DNA of 64,000 nucleotides from Caballeronia calidae (GCF_900044055.2 NZ_FCOX02000015.1:62001-126000); one strand, 5' to 3'; numbered from the stretch's first letter, positions 9,136 through 18,993 are shown. Notes: generated from the sequence alone by a model not told the origin. Numbers and translations: made by a program.

Positions 9136-9371
9136 GCGCGGCCCTCGGCTTTCGCGGAATCGGTCGAGGCCGATGCCGTGGGCGGCGCATCCGCTTCCGG
9201 CACGAGCCGCGTGTTGAGCGCGACGGCTTCGATGCGGCACGGCACTGCGTCGCGCACATCGAAGTCGCGTGCGGCGGCCATGCCGCGCCGCGCGCCGCCG
9301 CGCTGCCAGACGATCCACGCGGGCACGCCGGCCAGCGCGCCGAGCACAACGGAAATCAGCAGAATGTCCAT
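9132..9371 (-). CDS. Small membrane-anchored protein, BcsF-like by position
   Basis: A 79-residue protein with one N-terminal hydrophobic helix (MDILLISVVLGALAGVPAW) followed by a basic turn and a soluble tail. It sits directly after bcsE, where enterobacterial operons carry bcsF, a small single-pass membrane protein that recruits BcsE. Sequence similarity to E. coli BcsF is too weak to claim by eye; the layout and the single helix followed by arginines support the analogy. Its stop overlaps the bcsQ start (ATGA) and its start is 3 bases after the bcsE stop. Confidence 0.6.
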   Translation of the reverse strand: MDILLISVVLGALAGVPAWIVWQRGGARRGMAAARDFDVRDAVPCRIEAVALNTRLVPEADAPPTASASTDSAKAEGRA

Positions 9372-9374
9372 GGT

Positions 9375-11264
9375 TCACCTCCTCGAAGCGGCGAGCGGCA
9401 TGCGCGCGGGCACGGCGCGGCGCGCGGCGGGCGAGGGGGCATCGCCTTGCGCGGTCCTGGATGCCTCTGCCTGCAGAACCTGCTCCAGCGCGTGGAGCTC
9501 GCCGCGCGCGCGGCGCACGGATTCGGGTTCGGGCTCGGCTTCTGACGCAGTGGCCCGCTCCGGCGAGGCGGGCGCGCGCGTCGTGAAAAGATCGCTGTAG
9601 TCGGCTGCGGACGAGCGCCGGTTGGACGCCTCCAGCGCCTTCAGCTCCGCCGCGATATCCTCGTTCGCCAGGTACGCGACCTCGGTCGCAATGTGCGTCG
9701 CCGGGCCGTTCAGGATGCGTGCGAGCGCGGCCTCGGCATCGGCGAGACGGCAGGCGAACAGAAACACGTAAAGATGCGCTGCATCAGCCGTGAAGACATC
9801 GCCCGCGCGGCGCGGCTGGCATTGGGCGAGCGCGTCGACGTGCGCGAGCGTAGGCGGCAACGTCAGCTTGACGAGCACATGCGGCAGGCGCAGCATCGCG
9901 CCGCGCGCGAAGGCGCCGTTCGCATGGGCGCAGAACGCGCCGACGCTCAGATAACCCGTCGCGGCCTCCGCGAGCGATGCGGCGAGCGCGGTCCGGTAAT
10001 CGGACATCAGCGGTCGCGTATAGAGCTGGCCTTGCAGCGATTGCAGCAGCGATTCGATGCGCGAAAACGGCACGTCGCGCCCGATCACGAGGTTGGCGCC
10101 GAGGCTCAACATGAGCAGCTCGTACTGATGCCGCAGCACCTCGCCGCGTTCGACCACCGCGATCTTGAGCGCCCGGCCGCATCGGCGTCTCAACAGATGC
10201 ACGGCGGCGCACAGCGCCTCCAGTTGCGAGCCGTCGCGATGCGCCAGCACGACGGTTGCGCCGCGCGCGACCTCGCATGCCGCGACCACCGCGTCGCGAT
10301 CGTCGAGCACTTCCCACTCGCGCGGCACCCACGGCTCGTCGCCGACTACCGCGCGGCTCACGACCACGCGCTGCTCGTCGTACGCGATACGCACCGCATG
10401 ATGCGTGTCGGACGGTTGCTCGTGCGGCGCGACGGTCAGTCGGCCGTCGTCGGTGAAGCGCAGCGGGCGCACATCGCCGGTCATGAGCGCCGTGCCCGTG
10501 CGCCAGAAGTCCACCTGCCACAGCAGTTCGCCGTGCGTGCGCCTGATGCGCGCGACGCCGGAACACGCGCCATTGAGCTCGCCATGCCCGGCGGACGCGA
10601 CCGCGTCGTCCAGGCCGAAGGATTCGTCGATGCCGGTCTCGCTCGCGCCGGCGTGCGGGCCGAGCAGCAACACCATCGTGATGCCGCGCGCTTCGCACCA
10701 GTTCGCGAGCAGCCGCCCCTCGCGCGCGAGCGCGGCCGGATCGCCCCACGTGAACCAGCGCTCGGCGCCTTCGACGAGATAGAGCGCATTCGAGCGAAAG
10801 CCGAAGCGCTTGAGCGCGCGCAGCCCGCCGAAGAGACGCGCGAGCGCGAGCGGCTGCGTGTCGTCGGCGGCTCCATCGTCCGTCATCGCGAGCACGTTCA
10901 GGCGGCGCGGCCAGCCAGCCGCGGTCGTGCCGGAGAAGCCCAGTTCGCGCAGGCGCGCGGCGGCCTGCGCGCGTTCGCGCGCAAGCACCACGGTCACATG
11001 ACGCGTGTTTGCCGCGCGTGCACTGGCCCAGATGAGCGCGTCGCATTCGGGCGAGCGCGGCGCGACGTGCACCGCGTAGAGTGCGCCCGGCATGAGCGTC
11101 GCCAGATCGACGGGCAGCGCGTCGACGGCGAGACGGCCGGTCGGGCGCCTGCCACGCGCCGTGCGTGCGCGGACGAAGCTCGATAGCGCGGTCAGCACAT
11201 CCGGCGCGGATCGTGAAGGCGAGGCGCGCGATGCGCCGTCGGGTCGGTTGGAGTCGTTGCTCAC
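9375..11264 (-). CDS. bcsE: BcsE, c-di-GMP-binding cellulose biosynthesis protein
   Basis: A 629-residue cytosolic protein of the BcsE family, which in Enterobacteria binds c-di-GMP through a degenerate GGDEF-like (GIL) domain and raises cellulose output. The I-site-like RxGD motif is visible as RRAGDVFT near residue 490, preceded by the conserved block NLVIGRDVPFSRIESLLQSL. The start is a GTG at 11264 with GGAACGGA upstream. A low-complexity tail rich in Ala, Pro and Glu (last 60 residues) looks poorly conserved. Lies 73 bases after bcsC. Together with the BcsA PilZ domain it gives the operon two c-di-GMP inputs. Confidence 0.88.
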   Translation of the reverse strand: MSNDSNRPDGASRASPSRSAPDVLTALSSFVRARTARGRRPTGRLAVDALPVDLATLMPGALYAVHVAPRSPECDALIWASARAANTRHVTVVLARERAQAAARLRELGFSGTTAAGWPRRLNVLAMTDDGAADDTQPLALARLFGGLRALKRFGFRSNALYLVEGAERWFTWGDPAALAREGRLLANWCEARGITMVLLLGPHAGASETGIDESFGLDDAVASAGHGELNGACSGVARIRRTHGELLWQVDFWRTGTALMTGDVRPLRFTDDGRLTVAPHEQPSDTHHAVRIAYDEQRVVVSRAVVGDEPWVPREWEVLDDRDAVVAACEVARGATVVLAHRDGSQLEALCAAVHLLRRRCGRALKIAVVERGEVLRHQYELLMLSLGANLVIGRDVPFSRIESLLQSLQGQLYTRPLMSDYRTALAASLAEAATGYLSVGAFCAHANGAFARGAMLRLPHVLVKLTLPPTLAHVDALAQCQPRRAGDVFTADAAHLYVFLFACRLADAEAALARILNGPATHIATEVAYLANEDIAAELKALEASNRRSSAADYSDLFTTRAPASPERATASEAEPEPESVRRARGELHALEQVLQAEASRTAQGDAPSPAARRAVPARMPLAASRR

Positions 11265-11337
11265 GCTGAAATCCGTTCCTGCAATCGATGACGCGTCTCG
11301 CGCGCGGGCGTTGTCCGAAGCATGTCCTGGCGTCCGT

Positions 11338-14300
11338 TCAATAACTCGAATAGAGACGCACCGGCGTCGGGCTGATGCGGTAATCGTCCTTGCGCGCGGA
11401 GAACGCGATGCGTGCGTAGATCATCCCGGAACTCGGCGCATAGTCATGCGAATGGTCGATGTTCAGGCGCGCGCCCATGACGAAATACGGATTCACGCGG
11501 TACTGCACGACGGCGGCGAATCCGTACGAGAAGCTGACGCCGCGCGTCGAGCTGCCGCTGAAGACGTTGCCCGACTGATCCGCGAGCGGCGCAAGACCCG
11601 CCACCGACGGCAGGCCGTTCGGAAAATACGGCGAGTCCTTCTCGTAAGAGTTCGATACGCCGACCGTCGCGGTCACGTCCCACGTGAAGCCACCGCGCCG
11701 CCCGAGCCACTCCACCGGCACGCCGAGCGAGAGATAGCGCTGCGGGCTGTAGTAGCCGCCTTGCCCGTACGTGTAGTAGCGCAGATTGTCCGTGTAGTGC
11801 CAGGCGTTACCGACGAGACCGGTCAGCACGCGCATCGTCGCCTGCTTGTATATCGGCACGTTGAAGCCGGTCCTGAGGATGAACTCCTGATTGCTCGCGA
11901 CGTTGCGCCCGGTCAGCTCGCCCACGCCGAGATCCGCGAAGGTGCTCACCTGACCGATGTCCGCGCCTACGTGCACGTCGATGCCATCGCGGCGCACGCC
12001 GCCCCACACGGTGTGCGTGAGCGGATCGGTGAGACCCGCATACGACAGCTCGCTGCTCGTGACCGCGCGACGCGACGCCGAGACGGACAGGCTCGCCGGT
12101 CCCGCGTCGAACCGATAGCGCAGCCCGCCGACGAGGTAATGCACCGGAAAGCCGATGGGCGTCGAGCCGAGATCGACGCGCCACGCGTCCGATGTGTAGC
12201 CGACGCCGCCGCCCAGGCCGTTCGCGTGCTGATGCAGATCGCCCTGGGTGACCGGCGAGCCATCCAGGTATTTGAGCAGCTTCGTGTAGGAATCCGGCTT
12301 GCCGTCGTAAAAGCCTGACGTCGTGCCGAAGGTTTGCACCGCGTACGGCACGCTCGGCGGCACCAGCGGGTCCACCGGATTGGGCACCCAGCTCGTGTCG
12401 AGTGTGCCCGCGTCGAGATGCACCGCATCGACGTGTGCGAAGAAATGCCCGTCATAGCGATACGGAATCTGCACGTACACCGGCACCTGCTGGGCGTGAT
12501 ATTCGGACACGCCCGCATCGCCCGACTTGTACGCGGGGATCCACGCCGTCTCCACTTCGGGATCGCGGCGCTGCTCGAGATCGTCGAGCGCGGCGCGCCC
12601 GGGCGTCGTACGGATTGCGCCGGCCGGCGTGCTGAAGCTCTGGCCGTTTGCCGAAGCGAGACCCGCCGCGCGCTCCTGTTCGACGGACAGCCGGTACAGC
12701 GACGCGGCGGCGTCGTACTGGCCGAGATCTTCGGCGACGCGGCCCGCCTGCACGGTGACGTCCGCACGCGCCGGATAGGCGACGCGCAGCGCCTGCGTGA
12801 TGCCGTTCGCCTCCTGCGGGCGGCGCAGCGCGGTCAGCCGCCGCGCGACGGACAGGCGCGTATCGACGTCGTCGGGCGGCGTGGCGTCGGCTACGCGATG
12901 CACGATGGCAAGGGCTTCCTCGCGCGCGCCGCCTTCGCCGAGCACGCGTGCGAACGCGAGCTGCGTTTCGGGATCGTCGGGCGTGCGGGCGAGGACAGGC
13001 GCAAGCACGGCGCGTGCTTCGTGATAGCGGCCCTGAGCACGTGCAAGATCGGCCAGTTCGAACGCATAGCGCTTGTCGCGGCGGCCGGCGTCGCTCACCG
13101 TATCGAGCAAGGCGCGGGCGCGGTCATAGCGCGCGGCGTCGATCGCTTCGTCGGCCTGACGCAGCGCGAGGCGCAGCGCCTGATCCTCGAGACGCTCCGA
13201 TTGACGCGGCGTGAGCCCGCCATCGCGGCGAAGTTTGGCGTGCGTGGCCGCGAGCGCGTCGTCCTGTCGTGCGCTGCCGAGCAGATCGCCGTAGCGCAGC
13301 CGCACATCCGTATCGGTCTGCTCCGGATGCGCGGCCATCCAGTCCGCCAGCAGCGCGAGACCGCGTTGCGTCTCTCCCTGATCGATGTACAGCGAGCCGA
13401 TCGACGCGAGCATGTCGGGATCGTCTTTCGCCAGCTTTTGCGCGGTTTCGAGCGATTGCCGCGCGGCGGCGGCATCGCCGGTTGCCAATGCGGCGCGCGC
13501 CGAGGCGAGCGCCTGTTGCGCGTCCAGGTTGCGGGCGAGCGCGCGCATCGCGTCGCTGCGCTCGGACTCGGGCACGGAAGCAAGCGCGGCTTGCGCGCCC
13601 GCGAGATCGTCGAGCGAATTGCGGTAGAGCGCGCTCGCATAGCCCATTTGCGCGCCCGGTGCGCGCGCGAGGCCGTCGTCCATGACCGCGCGGCCGAGTT
13701 GCGGAAGGCCGAGATTCTGATAGAGGCGCGCGAGTGCGAAGCGGGTCCACGGCTGGTCCGGATCGATGCGCAGCGACGCTTCGTACTTCTGCGCCGCCGG
13801 GCCGTTCTGCCCGCGCGCGACGAGCTGCTGCGCTTCGCTCGCGACGAGTTCGGCGCGCATTTGCGCGAGACTCTGGCGATCGTCGGCGGCGGTGAAACGG
13901 CTTTGCAGCGCATCGATGAGCGCTTCGACCTGATCGGCGCGTCCGGTGTGTTCGAGCAGCGTGCGCGTGCTGCGCAGCGCGGACATGCTCGGCTCGCGGC
14001 CGGCGAGCTGCGCGCGCAGGATCGGCTCGGCGGCGCGCCAGTCGCCTTGCGCGAGCAGCGCATCGGCGAGCAGGAGCTTCGCGTCGGCGCTGGCCGGCTC
14101 GACCGAGAGCGCCTCGCGCGCGAGGCGTTCGGCGTCCCGCGGCTTGCCCGCGTTGGCCGCCTCGCGGCCGCGGGCGAGCGTGCCCCAGAGTTGCGCGGTG
14201 CGCGCGAGGCTCTGCCACTTCGCGCGATTGTCCGCCGCGAGCGCCGCGGCGCGCTCGAACAGCGGACGTGCTTCATCGCGCCTGCCTTCGCGCATGCGCA

Positions 14301-15390
14301 GCAGGCCGAGGCCGCCGACGGCTTCGGCATCGTCCGGCCGCGTGGCGGCGGCGCGTGCGAGCAGCGGCGCCGCCGCGGCGAGATCGCCACGCGCGAGCGC
14401 AGCCAGCCCACGCTCCCGCGCAATGTAGTCGGGATCGCGTTCGAGCCGGCGCTGTGCCTCGATGCGCGCGTCGAGCTGATCGGCGCGATCGCGGAATTCG
14501 GCGTCATCGGGCACGAGCACGAGGTACGCGCGCAACGCCGGCAGATAAGCGGTGTCCGCGCCCGCAGACTCCAGCACGTGACGCCAGGCGTCGAGCGCGG
14601 CATTGCGGTCGGTGTCCGTGCGCGTCGCGAGATTCCATGCGATGCGGTTCGCTTCGGCGCGCGTCGCGCTGTCCGCGTTGAGCAGGCGCGCGAGCGTGAG
14701 CGCGGCGTGCACGTCCGCCGGGTCGGCGGCGACACGGCGATGCAGCGCGTCGAGCGCTTCCTTGCGGCGCGCCGGCGTCGCCGCGATGATCTGGTAGTAC
14801 TCGGCGCCCAGCGCCCCCGACGGCGCGCCATGCGGCAACAACGCGACGAGCCGGCGCGCGGCCTCTTGCGTCTGGCCGCTGCGCGACAGCAGGCGGATGG
14901 TCGCCATCTCCTGACGTCCGCTGCCGGCGACGCGAAATTCGTCGTCGATCTGCTGGACGAGCGCGCCATCCGCGCCGCCTGCTTTCATGCGCGCGAGCGC
15001 CGCCTGGGCAGCCTGCGTCTTGCCGAGGCGCAATTGCGCGAGCGCGAGCTGGGCGAGCAGACGCGGATCGCCCGGTGCGATCAACAGCGCCTTGTCGATG
15101 GCTTGAAGCGCGAGGTCATCGCGATGCTTGTTGGACCAGACACGCGCGGTGTCGTAAAGGCGCGCGGCCATGGGCGGCATGGGCGCTTGCGTTGCCTGAG
15201 CCGATGGGCGTGAAGCGAAGCCCGCCTGCGCAAATTCGCCTGCCTTTTGCGAAGGCGATGAATTCGACGCGCCCACGGCGGGCGGCATCGCGTGCGCGGA
15301 CATCGCGGCCCATTGCGCCGCGCAGACGAAGCTCGTCGATGCGAACGCCGCGCCGATCGCGTTCCGCTTCAGTCGTGGCGCTCGCATCAT
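11338..15390 (-). CDS. bcsC: BcsC, outer-membrane cellulose export protein with TPR repeats
   Basis: A 1350-residue protein. An N-terminal signal peptide (cleavage likely after SAHA) leads to a very long periplasmic alpha-helical part made of TPR repeats (about residues 50-950; repeated patterns such as LLAQLALAQLRLGKTQAA) and a C-terminal beta-barrel of about 330 residues that forms the outer-membrane exit pore. It is about 190 residues longer than E. coli BcsC, mainly through additional TPR sequence. The start ATG at 15390 overlaps the bcsZ stop (ATGATG/TGA). The open frame upstream of it lies inside bcsZ and is not used. Confidence 0.94.
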   Translation of the reverse strand: MMRAPRLKRNAIGAAFASTSFVCAAQWAAMSAHAMPPAVGASNSSPSQKAGEFAQAGFASRPSAQATQAPMPPMAARLYDTARVWSNKHRDDLALQAIDKALLIAPGDPRLLAQLALAQLRLGKTQAAQAALARMKAGGADGALVQQIDDEFRVAGSGRQEMATIRLLSRSGQTQEAARRLVALLPHGAPSGALGAEYYQIIAATPARRKEALDALHRRVAADPADVHAALTLARLLNADSATRAEANRIAWNLATRTDTDRNAALDAWRHVLESAGADTAYLPALRAYLVLVPDDAEFRDRADQLDARIEAQRRLERDPDYIARERGLAALARGDLAAAAPLLARAAATRPDDAEAVGGLGLLRMREGRRDEARPLFERAAALAADNRAKWQSLARTAQLWGTLARGREAANAGKPRDAERLAREALSVEPASADAKLLLADALLAQGDWRAAEPILRAQLAGREPSMSALRSTRTLLEHTGRADQVEALIDALQSRFTAADDRQSLAQMRAELVASEAQQLVARGQNGPAAQKYEASLRIDPDQPWTRFALARLYQNLGLPQLGRAVMDDGLARAPGAQMGYASALYRNSLDDLAGAQAALASVPESERSDAMRALARNLDAQQALASARAALATGDAAAARQSLETAQKLAKDDPDMLASIGSLYIDQGETQRGLALLADWMAAHPEQTDTDVRLRYGDLLGSARQDDALAATHAKLRRDGGLTPRQSERLEDQALRLALRQADEAIDAARYDRARALLDTVSDAGRRDKRYAFELADLARAQGRYHEARAVLAPVLARTPDDPETQLAFARVLGEGGAREEALAIVHRVADATPPDDVDTRLSVARRLTALRRPQEANGITQALRVAYPARADVTVQAGRVAEDLGQYDAAASLYRLSVEQERAAGLASANGQSFSTPAGAIRTTPGRAALDDLEQRRDPEVETAWIPAYKSGDAGVSEYHAQQVPVYVQIPYRYDGHFFAHVDAVHLDAGTLDTSWVPNPVDPLVPPSVPYAVQTFGTTSGFYDGKPDSYTKLLKYLDGSPVTQGDLHQHANGLGGGVGYTSDAWRVDLGSTPIGFPVHYLVGGLRYRFDAGPASLSVSASRRAVTSSELSYAGLTDPLTHTVWGGVRRDGIDVHVGADIGQVSTFADLGVGELTGRNVASNQEFILRTGFNVPIYKQATMRVLTGLVGNAWHYTDNLRYYTYGQGGYYSPQRYLSLGVPVEWLGRRGGFTWDVTATVGVSNSYEKDSPYFPNGLPSVAGLAPLADQSGNVFSGSSTRGVSFSYGFAAVVQYRVNPYFVMGARLNIDHSHDYAPSSGMIYARIAFSARKDDYRISPTPVRLYSSY

Positions 15391-16589
15391 CGACCTGCTC
15401 CGCATTCGAGCGCGGCGGCCTTCAGCGTGCCATCGGACGCGAATCGAAAGCGGCCTTCGCGCCATCCGAGCCCGAAAAGCGTCAACACGCTCGTGTAGTA
15501 ACCGGGCGCCGATTCGCGCTCAGCGCGCGCCGCCTGCGCATCCGCGAGCGCGCGCTCGCCGCGTGCGGCGAGAAACGGCACGGCGGCGGCGGAGAAGCCC
15601 GCGTTGCCGTCGTTCTCGCCGGGTTTGCCGGTTTGCGTATCGATGCGCTCGGGCGGCGCGCCGTGCCGCTCGATATGGGCCGCGAACGGTGCGAAATGTT
15701 CGAGCAGTTCCGTTCGCGCGGCGTCGCCTTCGCCGAGCATCCCGGCCCACAGATACACGCGTATCGCGTTGTAGGCGCTCTCGGCCTGCGTTTGCTGATC
15801 GCCCGCGAAGCCCTGATTCGCGCGATACATGGCCCAGTCGGGCGAGAAGCCGCGCGGCGCGGTGTCGATCAGCATGCGCACGCTCGTCGCGGCGAGACGC
15901 GGCCAGCGCGCATCGCCAGGCAGGCGTGTGCCGATGCCGCGTATCACCTGCAGCGGCCCATAGCTCGGATTGACGCGCCACGTGTCGGCGGCAGGATGAA
16001 AGCCTGTCGGTCCCGGCAGCAGCGTGAGGCCGAGGCCGGGCAGCGTGGCCGCTTCATCGTCGAGCACGCGCGTCGCGAGCATCGCGCCGCGTGCCGTGTA
16101 GCTGCGCTCGCCCCACACGCGGCCTGCTTCGAGAAGCGCGTAGGCAATCCACAGGTCCGCGTCCGATGCGGGGTTGGCATCGAGCACGCGCAACTGGCCG
16201 GCGTCGTCGCGGCCCCATAGCCAGGCGGGCAAGTGCGAGGTGAGATCGCCTTGCGCGAGCTTGTCCTCGGTCCAGTGCAGGATCGTGTCGAAGACTGCGC
16301 GTTCGTTCGCCACCAGCGCGAAGAAGAGCGCGTATGACTGCCCTTCGGAGACGGTGCGCGCATCGGCTGAGCCGACGTCGATCACGCGGCCGTCCTTCGA
16401 GATGAAGTCGCGCTTGAAGTTTTCCCAACGCATCCAGGACGATGCGCAGACGAGCGGACGATCGGCCGTCGACCCAATGCGCGGCGTGTCGTCCGTGACA
16501 CTTGCCGCGAACGCTTTTGCACCGGCGACACTCAACACAAAGCCGATCGAAGCTGCGCAGAGCGCGCGCGGAGAAACCCGAGCCATCAT
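15387..16589 (-). CDS. bcsZ: BcsZ, periplasmic endo-1,4-beta-glucanase (GH8)
   Basis: A 400-residue glycoside hydrolase family 8 cellulase. A signal peptide (MMARVSPRALCAASIGFVLS...AFA) directs it to the periplasm, where BcsZ trims glucan and is needed for proper cellulose output. The acid catalyst Glu lies in VSEGQSYALFFALV and the second conserved acid in NPASDADLWIAYAL, followed by RVNPSYG. It overlaps bcsC by 4 bases and starts 56 bases after bcsB. Length is normal for the family. Confidence 0.94.
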   Translation of the reverse strand: MMARVSPRALCAASIGFVLSVAGAKAFAASVTDDTPRIGSTADRPLVCASSWMRWENFKRDFISKDGRVIDVGSADARTVSEGQSYALFFALVANERAVFDTILHWTEDKLAQGDLTSHLPAWLWGRDDAGQLRVLDANPASDADLWIAYALLEAGRVWGERSYTARGAMLATRVLDDEAATLPGLGLTLLPGPTGFHPAADTWRVNPSYGPLQVIRGIGTRLPGDARWPRLAATSVRMLIDTAPRGFSPDWAMYRANQGFAGDQQTQAESAYNAIRVYLWAGMLGEGDAARTELLEHFAPFAAHIERHGAPPERIDTQTGKPGENDGNAGFSAAAVPFLAARGERALADAQAARAERESAPGYYTSVLTLFGLGWREGRFRFASDGTLKAAALECGAGR

Positions 16590-16645
16590 TCAAACGCTCC
16601 GGCGACCGTGCCCGCCACGCGGCAGAGAAGAAGACCCGCCATCGC

Positions 16646-18907
16646 TCAGATACCCTTGCGGCGCGCGGCCAGTTCCTGAAGCGCCGTGAACGCGGCGATC
16701 GCGAGCAGCAGACCCGCCAGCACACCGGCTACGCCGAGCAGGGCAGGGTGCCGCACCGCGAAGCTCCACAGCTTCGCGTACCACGGCACATAGCCGATGA
16801 CATAGGTATCGCCGACGCGCATGCTATCGACGACACCCCGCCGCACGAGCGACACGTCGCCTTGCACCTGCGAAACGCGGTCGGACCTTTCGAGTACGTC
16901 GAGCAGATCGGCGAGGCGGCCATCGCCGGTCGCCGCCAGCGCGACGACGCTGCGTCCCTTCGTGCCCGGCGCCTCGAAACCCATGAGCGCGGCGAGCGGT
17001 CCGCTCTGATCGAGCGATGCGCCGCCGTGCGTGACGAGCTTGCCGTCGCGCCAGCGTTCGCCGACCGAGAACGACGCCCGCGCGATGCCATCCTTCGAGG
17101 CCGCCTCGCCGACGCTCCCGATCGACAGCGGCAGCGCGTCGCGCCAGCGCGCGAACACCGGCGAGGACGACGTGCCGCCGATCACGAGCAGGTCCTTCTG
17201 TGCGAGGCCGGGGACGTCGGCCGGACGGGCGATCGTCACCCGCAGTGCCGGGAAACCCGTCCACTGGCCCATGTGACCCAGCATCGTCAACATCGTCTCG
17301 AGCTCGGCATCGGTCGGACGATCCGGAATCACGACGGCCGTTTGCGCCAGGTCCGCGACCCGCGTGAACGGGAAGCCGCTGTTGGCGAAGAAGGCGAGGT
17401 TCGGCATCTGCGCGTAATGCACGAAGCCGGAGAAGTCGATGGTCGAATCCGGGTCCACCGCCGCGCGTGCCGGATTGTTCTGCACGCCCGCGCACAGCCC
17501 GGTCTTTTGCGAATCCAGATTGAAGCGCAATTGCAGCTGGTTCGAGCTGCCCACACGGAACGCCGGAATGTCGAGCGCGCTGGCCGAGCCGCTGTTCAGG
17601 CCGGAGAGGATCGGCAACTGAAACCGGCCCTGGCTGTCGTCGGTTCGGGCGACCGGCAGGCGGAACGATTTCACCAGCTGATCGTTGATGTCGACGGCGA
17701 GCGTGGAGTTGTTCTGCACCGTCGGCGCGGTGTAGCGGTACTTCAGATTGAGCGGCACGCCTGCGCTGTTCCAGGCGAACAGGTCGGCGGGCACGCGCAG
17801 GTTGAGGCGGATCGGCTCGGGTGTCCCCCCCGCGACTTGCAGTTGCGACGGGTCGCCGATGAGGTCCTTGAAGGCGACGGCGCGATCCGTGGGCAGCCAT
17901 CGCGGCGCGTCGTAGGGCTCGCGCGGCTTGCCGATGTCCACGTGCGCGACCTTGACCGACGCACCCGACATTGCCGCGCGGCCGAGCACCAGCGCGAACA
18001 CCGCGTCGTCCACTTCGGCCGCGGTGCGTCCGGTCACGACGAGCAGCTTGCGGTCTGTCGATGCGGGGTTGTCGGTGACGAAGATCGTCGGGCCGTCGAT
18101 GTCCGGCAGCGCACCGCGCGCCGACAATTCCGCAGGCAACTGCGCGCGCGTGCCGATGACCGCCGCGTGTTCGTTCGCCGGCAGCGTCGTGCGTGCCGGG
18201 AAGCGCGCCTGACGATAATCGGCGAGCGCGCCGAGCCACGAGGCGAGCACGCCCGCGCTCTTCAAGGTCGCGCTGTCGGGCGATGCGGGCAGCACGAACG
18301 GCAGCGTGAGGCGGCTCACGTCGCGCGCATCGAAGAAGGGTGCGGGAAGGAGGGCGAGATCGTTCGGCAGTCTGATCGGCGCGGTGTCGAGGATGAATTC
18401 GCTCGTCGGGCTGACGTCGGCCCACAGCGCGCTGTTGGCGGGGTCCTCGCAGTGCTCCAGCGTGTAATGCCCGATGAAGCGCAGGCCGAACTGGTTGTAG
18501 TCGGTGAACAGATGCGGATCGACGGGGATGTCCTGCGTGACCATCGTTCCGGCGTGTTCCTTGTCGAAGGGCACGGTCGCGATCACTTCGTTGTTGATCG
18601 ACACCTTGATGTGCGAGAGCGCGAATGCGAGCGCGGGCGAATACGTGTAGCGCAGACGCAGGCGCGCGCCGGTCACGACGCGATCGAGCCGCACCCCAAG
18701 CGCGACCGAGCGCGCGTCCTCGAGACCGCGCAGCCGTAGCGGCTCATAGGCGCCGAGCGCCGAGAAGGGCACGCGGATCGATTGCGCATCGCTGGCGGCG
18801 ATGGCAGCGGACACTTGCGAAGGTGCGGCGGCGGCAGGCGACGCGGCGGCGTACAGTGCGCCGATAGCCGTCGCCAGGGAGAGACAGAGCGAGCGGACCG
18901 TATTCAT
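16646..18907 (-). CDS. bcsB: BcsB, periplasmic cellulose synthase subunit
   Basis: A 753-residue membrane-anchored periplasmic protein of the BcsB family, which guides the glucan and is required for BcsA activity. N-terminal signal peptide (MNTVRSLCLSLATAIGAL...AAAA), two carbohydrate-binding/flavodoxin-like repeats and one C-terminal transmembrane helix (residues about 722-745) followed by ARRKGI. ATG at 18907 was chosen because it starts the signal peptide; an in-frame ATG further upstream would bury it. This is the first gene of the locus, unlike Enterobacteria where bcsA precedes bcsB. Confidence 0.93.
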   Translation of the reverse strand: MNTVRSLCLSLATAIGALYAAASPAAAAPSQVSAAIAASDAQSIRVPFSALGAYEPLRLRGLEDARSVALGVRLDRVVTGARLRLRYTYSPALAFALSHIKVSINNEVIATVPFDKEHAGTMVTQDIPVDPHLFTDYNQFGLRFIGHYTLEHCEDPANSALWADVSPTSEFILDTAPIRLPNDLALLPAPFFDARDVSRLTLPFVLPASPDSATLKSAGVLASWLGALADYRQARFPARTTLPANEHAAVIGTRAQLPAELSARGALPDIDGPTIFVTDNPASTDRKLLVVTGRTAAEVDDAVFALVLGRAAMSGASVKVAHVDIGKPREPYDAPRWLPTDRAVAFKDLIGDPSQLQVAGGTPEPIRLNLRVPADLFAWNSAGVPLNLKYRYTAPTVQNNSTLAVDINDQLVKSFRLPVARTDDSQGRFQLPILSGLNSGSASALDIPAFRVGSSNQLQLRFNLDSQKTGLCAGVQNNPARAAVDPDSTIDFSGFVHYAQMPNLAFFANSGFPFTRVADLAQTAVVIPDRPTDAELETMLTMLGHMGQWTGFPALRVTIARPADVPGLAQKDLLVIGGTSSSPVFARWRDALPLSIGSVGEAASKDGIARASFSVGERWRDGKLVTHGGASLDQSGPLAALMGFEAPGTKGRSVVALAATGDGRLADLLDVLERSDRVSQVQGDVSLVRRGVVDSMRVGDTYVIGYVPWYAKLWSFAVRHPALLGVAGVLAGLLLAIAAFTALQELAARRKGI

Positions 18908-18956
18908 CGACGAGTCTTGTTTGAGTATCGCGACTGCGTACCGTGTCTCGCTACGG

Positions 18957-18993
18957 TCGCAAGCATCGTATAAATAGCAAGCATTTCTATCAA
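18957..18993 (-). promoter_or_regulatory. Candidate bcsB promoter with a direct repeat
   Basis: On the minus strand TTGATA (18993-18988), a 17-base spacer and TACGAT (18970-18965) fit a sigma-70 promoter, placing the transcript start about 50 bases before bcsB. Two exact copies of GCAAGCAT (plus-strand 18959-18966 and 18977-18984) are 18 bases apart and overlap the spacer and -10, so they could bind a regulator. Predicted from sequence only. Confidence 0.4.

Noticed and set aside
12334-15213. Open frame of 959 codons on the plus strand
   Set aside because: It is antisense to bcsC, whose TPR and barrel sequence is unmistakable. Long antisense frames are common in GC-rich genes, and this one has Arg/Ala-rich composition without known domains.
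16502-18739. Open frame of 745 codons opposite bcsB
   Set aside because: Antisense shadow of bcsB; no start signal and no family resemblance.
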